Source: Clostridiales bacterium
GTDB lineage: Bacteria; Bacillota; Clostridia; Christensenellales; CAG-138
Reading direction: 5' to 3'
NCBI GenBank assembly: GCA_012517905.1
Contig: JAAYUE010000045.1
Span: 1-42,184, forward strand
DNA length: 42,184 nucleotides
Position numbers and translations under genes: made by a program. Under the pieces are notes generated by a model that saw nothing but the letters and a program-made list of their open reading frames with translations, was not told where the DNA came from and ran no database searches. Positions 41,891 to 42,184 of this stretch are shown here, in pieces (the stretch's first letter is position 1; each line of letters begins with the position of its first letter).

Positions 41891-41959
41891 TGGAACGCAG
41901 AGCCGGAAAGCGCGCGGCAGCCCGGCCGAAAGCACCGCGCCGGCACGCCTTTGCAGCGT

Positions 41960-41988
41960 TTGACAGACCCCCCGTCTAATGGTACACT
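41960..41988 (+). promoter_or_regulatory. promoter of the last glycosyltransferase gene
   Basis: TTGACA (41960-41965), 17 bases, TACACT (41983-41988), about 68 bases before the ATG. Confidence 0.65.
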
Positions 41989-42055
41989 ACGGTAGATATA
42001 CGGCGATGTTGTAAATGGGAAATTATACCCTGCCGAGCGAAAGGAACCTCGCGCG

Positions 42056-42184
42056 ATGGCGGACGTTACGGCGATTGTGCTGACCTTAAACGAGGAAAAG
42101 AATATCGGCGAATGCCTCAGATCCGTAGCCGGATTTTGCAGGCGCGTCGTCGTTGTCGACAGCGGCAGCACGGACCGTACGCTC
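42056..42184 (+). CDS. GT2 glycosyltransferase, N-terminal part (partial)
   Basis: Only 43 residues are in the window: MADVTAIVLTLNEEKNIGEC, then a stretch ending VVVVDSGSTDRTL, the nucleotide-sugar binding start of GT2 enzymes of the WaaE/KdtX-like type. AAAGGA lies about 10 bases before the ATG. The C-terminus and specificity are outside the window. Confidence 0.8.
   Translation, partial: MADVTAIVLTLNEEKNIGECLRSVAGFCRRVVVVDSGSTDRTL

Overview
The window reads as one stretch of a high-GC (roughly 60% by eye) Gram-positive, probably anaerobic, Clostridia-type chromosome. Pointers are a Ptb/Buk acyl-kinase pathway, indolepyruvate:ferredoxin oxidoreductase, EFR1-type ferredoxin-flavodoxin, a BceRS-BceAB module, a c-di-GMP-I riboswitch, a lipobox tungstate-type binding protein and strong GGAGG ribosome sites. 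The exact genus cannot be read from sequence alone.

Layout. 1-3.5 kb: the end of a repeat-bearing surface protein, an HD phosphohydrolase, a YbiT-type ABC-F ATPase and a flavodoxin. 3.5-7.4 kb: an ECF sigma/anti-sigma pair (minus), then a tiny four-helix membrane protein with two H-X13-H motifs next to a second flavodoxin, and a zinc-ribbon membrane protein. 7.4-10.2 kb: a tungstate-type ABC importer behind a ~290-nt structured leader; its binding protein looks circularly permuted. 10.2-15.9 kb (minus): butyrate kinase-type kinase, phosphotransacylase, IorA, IorB and an aminotransferase, together a full route from an amino acid to acid plus ATP. 16.2-20.4 kb: BceR-BceS-BceA-BceB. 20.5-25.0 kb: a half-length AI-2E-type protein, a GlsB-type protein, and (minus) a GH3 glycosidase with a NahK-like sugar kinase. 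25.2-27.7 kb: a c-di-GMP-I riboswitch and terminator followed by a small secreted protein, then MNT nucleotidyltransferase, cupin-HD-GYP phosphodiesterase and HEPN protein, the last three joined by ATGA overlaps. 27.7-36.2 kb: thiI/cysteine desulfurase, MsrAB, bacterioferritin, a PadR pair, an EFR1 ferredoxin and small unknown genes. 36.3-38.9 kb: a visibly AT-richer patch (acyltransferase, VOC protein, Imm-5-like protein) ending beside a tRNA-Leu(CAA). 39.2-42.2 kb: MscL with a zinc ribbon, a small membrane protein, two glycosyltransferases and a leaderless GNAT.

Strongest candidates for something new: (1) the riboswitch-headed operon carrying its own c-di-GMP phosphodiesterase between an MNT and a HEPN gene; (2) the circularly permuted TupA; (3) the 135-residue putative di-heme membrane protein paired with a flavodoxin; (4) the single-operon amino-acid-to-acid energy pathway. 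These calls rest on motif reading and memory of families; none was checked by database search.
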